Of a stretch of DNA of 48,120 nt, positions 45,024 through 48,120 are shown in pieces. Source of the DNA: Lachnospiraceae bacterium (GTDB lineage Bacteria; Bacillota_A; Clostridia; Lachnospirales; Lachnospiraceae); the NCBI GenBank assembly GCA_017634255.1, contig JAGBNT010000058.1, positions 1 through 48,120 of the forward strand, given 5' to 3'. The translations under genes were made by a program, and so were the position numbers. The notes beneath the pieces are model-generated. The model was not told the origin of the DNA. It was given only the letters and a program-made list of their open reading frames with translations, and searched no databases. Positions within the stretch are counted from its first letter, which is position 1; every line of letters starts with the position of its first letter.

Positions 45024-45209
45024 AGTCCCTCCGAAATGCCATAACCATGTTATATCTTATATATTCTATAACAAATCCGCTTTTTATACAAGCAACGGGA
45101 TTAGTTTACATAATTCTATCTATCCCGTTTTCAAGTGTAGTTTACATAATTCAGTCTATCTCACAGCCCTCATGTATGGTTTACATAACTAAGGCGATCT
45201 CTTTTCAGC

Positions 45210-46211
45210 TCAGTTAAACAGCCTGCTCATATGCTTAAATGCCAGGTCCGTCGCCACCCTCCCCTTCGGTGTGCGGTTAATGAAGCCATTCTTTATCAAA
45301 AAGGGTTCATAGACATCCTCTATAGTGCCGGAATCCTCTCCTATAGCGGCGGACAGCGTATCAAGTCCCACCGGTCCGCCGTCGAATTTTTCTATTATCG
45401 TCTCGAGTATGAGCCTGTCCACCTTGTCCAGACCGTACTTGTCCACCTCCAGCATATCAAGGGCAGCCTGGGCAACCTCCTCGTCTATCTCCCCCTCTGC
45501 CTTTATCTGTGCGTAATCCCTGACCCGCTTTAATAGCCTGTTGGCTATTCTCGGCGTACCCCGGGAGCGCCTCCCCATTTCCAGGGCTCCCTTTTCGTCA
45601 ATTTTTACGCCCAGTATCCCTGCCGACTGCATGATTATGGTCTTAAGCTCCTCTACCGTGTAAAACTCCATGTGGTCGATGACCCCGAAGCGGTCACGAA
45701 GGGGCGCGGAAAGGCTTCCTGCCCGGGTCGTGGCACCGACTAAGGTAAAATGCGGCAGGTCAAGGCGCAGCGACCTCGCCGTAGGTCCCTTGCCTATCAT
45801 TATATCTATGGCAAAGTCCTCCATGGCGGGATATAGCACCTCCTCAACCTGGCGGTTTAAGCGGTGTATCTCGTCAATAAAGAGGAGGTCGCCCTCCTGA
45901 AGGTTATTTAAGATAGCAGCCAGCTCTCCCGGCTTTTCGATGGCGGGACCGCTGGTTATCTTCATGTTAACCCCCATCTCTTCGGCGATTATTCCCGCAA
46001 GAGTGGTCTTTCCAAGTCCAGGAGGTCCGTAGAAGAGCACGTGGTCTAAGGCTTCGCCTCTCGCCCTCGCAGCTTCAATGCTGATCTTAAGCTTGCTCTT
46101 AACCTTCTCCTGACCGATATATTCCGAAAGCCTCTTGGGTCGCAGTGACCCCTCCAGCTTGGTGTCATCCTCTATAATATTTGTCTCGATCACCCTTTTA
46201 TTCAAGGTCAT
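45210..46211 (-). CDS. ruvB: Holliday junction branch-migration ATPase RuvB
   Basis: A 333-residue AAA+ motor that drives Holliday junction migration with RuvA. Walker [12 protein letters not shown] is at about 65-75, Walker B LFIDEIHR near 115, sensor [18 protein letters not shown] near 165, and the winged-helix end [16 protein letters not shown] near 315. Length is normal. The annotated ATG has GGAGGG immediately upstream, an unusually short spacing, so the start may lie a few codons inside. It is 5 nt after ruvA. Confidence 0.98.
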   Translation of the reverse strand: MTLNKRVIETNIIEDDTKLEGSLRPKRLSEYIGQEKVKSKLKISIEAARARGEALDHVLFYGPPGLGKTTLAGIIAEEMGVNMKITSGPAIEKPGELAAILNNLQEGDLLFIDEIHRLNRQVEEVLYPAMEDFAIDIMIGKGPTARSLRLDLPHFTLVGATTRAGSLSAPLRDRFGVIDHMEFYTVEELKTIIMQSAGILGVKIDEKGALEMGRRSRGTPRIANRLLKRVRDYAQIKAEGEIDEEVAQAALDMLEVDKYGLDKVDRLILETIIEKFDGGPVGLDTLSAAIGEDSGTIEDVYEPFLIKNGFINRTPKGRVATDLAFKHMSRLFN

Positions 46212-46216
46212 CCCTC

Positions 46217-46831
46217 CTACAGCATCCTCTTCAAAGCTTCTTTTAAGAGTGCCTGGGGATCGGTAAATTCTCCGTTGTCCGCAGCCTTGACCGCCTTATA
46301 TGCCTCGGTTGCGGAATACCCCAGTGCCGTCAGTGCCTCCACTGCCTCATCCCTCATATTTTGTGCCTCTCCTGCGGGCGATACCCCTTCAAGCGCCCCC
46401 GCTGCCTTATCCAGAGCCGAAATATCCATATCCGCGATCTTTGCCTTAAGATCCAGGATTATCCTCTGGGCTGTGCGGCTTCCAACTCCCGGCGCTCTGG
46501 ATATGGACTTTGCGTCCCCGCTCATTATTGCAAAGCGCAGATCGTCCGGAGTCAGGACTCCGAGTATACCCTGAGCGCTCTTGGGTCCAACCCCGCTTAC
46601 GGTTATCAGTATCTTAAAAAGCTCCAGCTCCTCCCGCCTCAAAAAGCCGTATAATGTCATATCGTCCTCCTTAACGGCAAGATGAGTGTATACGGTGACC
46701 GGACTCCCGATGGCCGGCAGCGCACTGGCAGTAGAGGTGGATATCTTAAGCTCAAAGCCCACGCCGCTTACGTCTATAAGCAGCGTATCCTCCGTGACAA
46801 ATTCCACCGTACCCTTTAAAAATCCTATCAA
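46217..46831 (-). CDS. ruvA: Holliday junction DNA-binding protein RuvA
   Basis: A 204-residue tetrameric protein that binds four-way junctions and loads RuvB. Domain I is an OB fold ([28 protein letters not shown]), domain II has two helix-hairpin-helix motifs ([14 protein letters not shown] near 78 and [20 protein letters not shown] near 113), and domain III is the small RuvB-contacting helix bundle ([16 protein letters not shown]). Translation starts at TTG, with AAGGAGG 6 nt upstream. It lies 1 nt after the Gx-type membrane protein gene. Confidence 0.97.
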   Translation of the reverse strand: MIGFLKGTVEFVTEDTLLIDVSGVGFELKISTSTASALPAIGSPVTVYTHLAVKEDDMTLYGFLRREELELFKILITVSGVGPKSAQGILGVLTPDDLRFAIMSGDAKSISRAPGVGSRTAQRIILDLKAKIADMDISALDKAAGALEGVSPAGEAQNMRDEAVEALTALGYSATEAYKAVKAADNGEFTDPQALLKEALKRML

Positions 46832-46832
46832 T

Positions 46833-47372
46833 TTAATCCTCCTTAAACACGCCCTTTAATCGCCCTACGACCGGCATCGCGACCGCTCCTATGATAAAGC
46901 CGGTTACCGCCCCGCTTATCAACAGCGGCGGGAGATAGAAAAAGACGTTGTAGCTCTCAACCGCCAAAGCTGCAACAATGAGCTGACCGATATTATGGGA
47001 GCACCCGCCGGCGACGCTGACCCCCGTTATGCCAAAGCTTCCTCTCTTTTTTAACAGGCTCATTACCGCAAGGCTCAATATTCCTCCCGCCAGGCTGTAT
47101 ATAATGCTGAATGGATTGCCGAACATAAAGCCGGCTATCAATATTCTCATTATATTTATAAGCCACGCAAAGTGGGGGCGTGCAGATTGGGTAAATTGGT
47201 TTTCAGAAAGGCTCCCAGTATACAGCGCAAAAACCACCACCAGATTTGTAAGCCCGAGCTTCATTCCCGGAACACCGAAAAAAAAAGGTATACGGCTTTC
47301 GACATAGGAAAGGATGAGGCAAAGCGCCGTCAGGCACCCTCCCAGAGCTATCCTTTTAACGGGTAAGCGCAT
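46833..47372 (-). CDS. Gx transporter family membrane protein (Hpre_diP_synt_I)
   Basis: A 179-residue membrane protein with about five helices. Conserved features are RIPFFFGVPGMKLGLTNLVVVFALY, NPFSIIYSLAGGILSL and GVSVAGGCSHNIGQLIVAA, the pattern of the family once called heptaprenyl diphosphate synthase component I, now often named Gx transporter and resembling ECF-type S components. It overlaps the NusG-domain-II gene by 17 nt; the two occur together in many anaerobes, often near Rnf or flavin-transfer genes. The substrate is unknown. Confidence 0.85.
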   Translation of the reverse strand: MRLPVKRIALGGCLTALCLILSYVESRIPFFFGVPGMKLGLTNLVVVFALYTGSLSENQFTQSARPHFAWLINIMRILIAGFMFGNPFSIIYSLAGGILSLAVMSLLKKRGSFGITGVSVAGGCSHNIGQLIVAALAVESYNVFFYLPPLLISGAVTGFIIGAVAMPVVGRLKGVFKED

Positions 47373-47721
47373 CGTATTCAGCCTTTCTTTTGCTCCTGAC
47401 CGTTACAACTACTCTGTGCGGCAGGCAGACTAAGGTTTCTCCCTCCCGGGATATGGGCGCCTGGTGCACACAAAGCTTGTCCGGACAATCAGCCTGCCTT
47501 ATATCCGCTCTTCCTTCCTTTATCACCAGCAGATTTGTGCCTCCCTCAGCCCCCGTGATGTCTATTTCCCTTTGCTCGTCTATGGGATATTCTCCGATAA
47601 CCTCCCCGTCAACGCTTACCTCGACGGTAGATGCCTCTCCCGAAAAGACCCTCATAAGTATCCATATTATCGCCGCTGCCGTCATTACAGCCGCCAATAG
47701 GTAAATATCCTGCTTTTTCAT
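47356..47721 (-). CDS. NusG domain II-containing membrane-anchored protein
   Basis: A 121-residue protein with an N-terminal membrane helix (about 6-26) and an extracytoplasmic NusG domain II. The family mark DCPDKLCVHQAPISREGE (cysteines near 79 and 84) and CLPHRVVVTV are present. It is coupled to the Gx-type gene by a 17-nt overlap. The 5' side is odd: no ribosome site precedes the ATG, which sits 5 nt after the T-tract of a perfect hairpin. An internal ATG at residue 13 (MTAAAIIWILMR), with GGCGG 5 nt upstream, is an alternative start that keeps most of the helix. Confidence 0.85.
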   Translation of the reverse strand: MKKQDIYLLAAVMTAAAIIWILMRVFSGEASTVEVSVDGEVIGEYPIDEQREIDITGAEGGTNLLVIKEGRADIRQADCPDKLCVHQAPISREGETLVCLPHRVVVTVRSKRKAEYDALTR

Positions 47722-47726
47722 AATTT

Positions 47727-47752
47727 AAAAAAGAATGTCGCTTGCGACATTC
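47727..47752 (-). terminator. Terminator-like hairpin directly before the NusG-II gene
   Basis: On the minus strand GAATGTCG-CAAG-CGACATTC forms a perfect 8-bp stem with a 4-nt loop followed by six Ts and then AAATT and the ATG. It would stop transcription entering the gene or fold over its start. Confidence 0.75.
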
Positions 47753-47800
47753 TCGCGCCGGGCGCGGTTGCATTTATGCAACACATTTCTGACGCGCGAG
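47752..47800 (-). ncRNA. Analogous structured element between rpsU terminator and NusG-II gene
   Basis: On the minus strand outer arms CTCGCGC (47800-47794) and GCGCGAG (47758-47752) enclose an asymmetric CAGAAATGT strand and the hairpin GTTGCA-TAAA-TGCAAC. Position after a terminator, outer stem, one-sided AGARR-type strand and inner hairpin mirror the elements before glnN, asnB and the Asp23 gene, but the primary sequence is different. Confidence 0.4.
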
Positions 47801-47812
47801 TGCACATAAAAC

Positions 47813-47844
47813 AAAAAAGCCCCGGTGTGTTTCCCGGGGCTTTT
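47813..47844 (-). terminator. Intrinsic terminator of rpsU
   Basis: On the minus strand GCCCCGG pairs with CCGGGGC (47840-47834 and 47825-47819) and is followed by six Ts, 11 nt past the rpsU stop. Confidence 0.92.
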
Positions 47845-47854
47845 AGACCTTGGC

Positions 47855-48031
47855 TTATTTATACTTACGCTTACGAGCAGCTTCAGACTTTTTCTTGCGT
47901 CTTACGCTGGGTTTTTCGTAATGCTCTCTCTTACGTATCTCCTGCTGTATTCCAGCCTTTGCGCAATTTCTTTTAAATCTGCGCAGTGCGCTGTCAAGAG
48001 ACTCGTTTTCCTTAACGATAACATTAGACAT
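47855..48031 (-). CDS. rpsU: 30S ribosomal protein S21
   Basis: A 58-residue small-subunit protein near the anti-Shine-Dalgarno site. [19 protein letters not shown] and [24 protein letters not shown] are standard for S21, with the usual basic C-terminal tail [15 protein letters not shown]. The ATG at 48031 has AAGG 2 nt and GGAGG 13 nt upstream, neither at ideal spacing, which may be meaningful for S21 autoregulation. It has its own promoter and terminator. Confidence 0.97.
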   Translation of the reverse strand: MSNVIVKENESLDSALRRFKRNCAKAGIQQEIRKREHYEKPSVRRKKKSEAARKRKYK

Positions 48032-48065
48032 AACCTTGAACCGACCTCCCTTCGAACACTTAAGA

Positions 48066-48094
48066 ATTATATGTCAAGGGCGTTCCCACGTCAA
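48066..48094 (-). promoter_or_regulatory. Promoter of rpsU
   Basis: On the minus strand TTGACG (48094-48089), an exact 17-bp spacer and TATAAT (48071-48066): a near-perfect vegetative promoter giving a short leader of about 28 nt. Confidence 0.88.
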
Positions 48095-48120
48095 GCATTT
48101 TTTTCTTCATTTTTAAGAAC

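Larger units (their letters stand above)
42546..45188 (-). repeat. Cluster of seven TTATGTAAAC 10-mers, one orientation
   Basis: On the minus strand TTATGTAAAC occurs at (plus coordinates) 42546-42555, 42744-42753, 43702-43711, 43756-43765, 45104-45113, 45140-45149 and 45179-45188. The last three lie in the zapA leader, spaced 36 and 39 bp. Two lie in the U32 linker insertion 54 bp apart, and two lie in the second-half U32 gene where Tyr-Val-Asn-Leu codons may produce them by chance. I saw no other copy in the window. Confidence 0.8.

Noticed and set aside
42546..45188. CRISPR array
   Set aside because: The repeats are only about 10-15 bp, spacings are 36-54 bp or much larger, and several lie in coding DNA; no cas gene is present.

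Overview
The window looks like chromosomal DNA from a member of the Lachnospiraceae (Clostridia, Firmicutes). This is inferred from strong AGGAGG ribosome binding sites, a type III glutamine synthetase, the rpmB / Asp23-family / fakA / recG order, ytfJ and DUF2953 (genes usually seen in sporeformers), a rodA/ftsW plus class B PBP pair, and a glycerol operon with a DUF1667 gene. No 16S rRNA or tRNA gene is present, so the genus is not called. All recognisable genes run on the minus strand except one HD-GYP-type gene at 36.6 kb. I see no complete insertion sequence, prophage, CRISPR array, rRNA or tRNA.

Layout in plus-strand order. 0-1.2 kb: two tandem copies of a secreted double-glycine-leader peptide gene, each with its own near-identical promoter and leader, plus a small charged ORF. 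1.25-5.8 kb: uracil permease, a MATE exporter and pyrG. 5.9-14.1 kb: ammonium assimilation, transcribed glnN > gltB > gltD. 14.3-18.7 kb: asnB > trpD and a membrane glycosyltransferase-like gene. 18.9-25.6 kb: a glycerol regulon transcribed glpP > glpK > glpF > GlpA-like > GlpB-like > DUF1667. 25.6-27.4 kb: an A/T-richer insert with inverted and direct repeats around a Fic gene that has its own operator. 27.3-33.8 kb: rpmB, Asp23 protein, fakA, recG and an aminopeptidase P. 33.8-36.2 kb: HAD hydrolase, ytfJ, DUF2953 protein and a small unknown. 36.2-38.25 kb: the only plus-strand gene, followed by a broken nuclease fragment. 38.25-48.03 kb: Gpi18-like mannosyltransferase, class B PBP, RodA/FtsW, two-part U32 protein, zapA, ruvB, ruvA, a Gx-type membrane protein, a NusG-domain-II protein and rpsU.

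The metabolic genes fit together. GS-III and glutamate synthase make glutamine and glutamate, asnB and pyrG spend glutamine as amide donor, and the uracil permease supplies pyrimidine. The glycerol block imports, phosphorylates and oxidises glycerol under a GlpP-type antiterminator.

The least explained material is non-coding. (1) A structured element of about 55 nt, supported by compensatory base changes, sits just after the T-tract of intrinsic terminators and before glnN, asnB and the Asp23 gene; a looser analogue precedes the NusG-II gene. (2) The 10-mer TTATGTAAAC occurs seven times, always in one orientation, within 2.7 kb around the U32/zapA genes, partly as an in-frame coding insertion. 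(3) Foldback repeats bracket the Fic gene and supply the C-terminus of the neighbouring aminopeptidase. (4) In the tandem peptide genes the leader DNA is conserved much better than the coding DNA. All coordinates and motif counts were read by eye without database searches.
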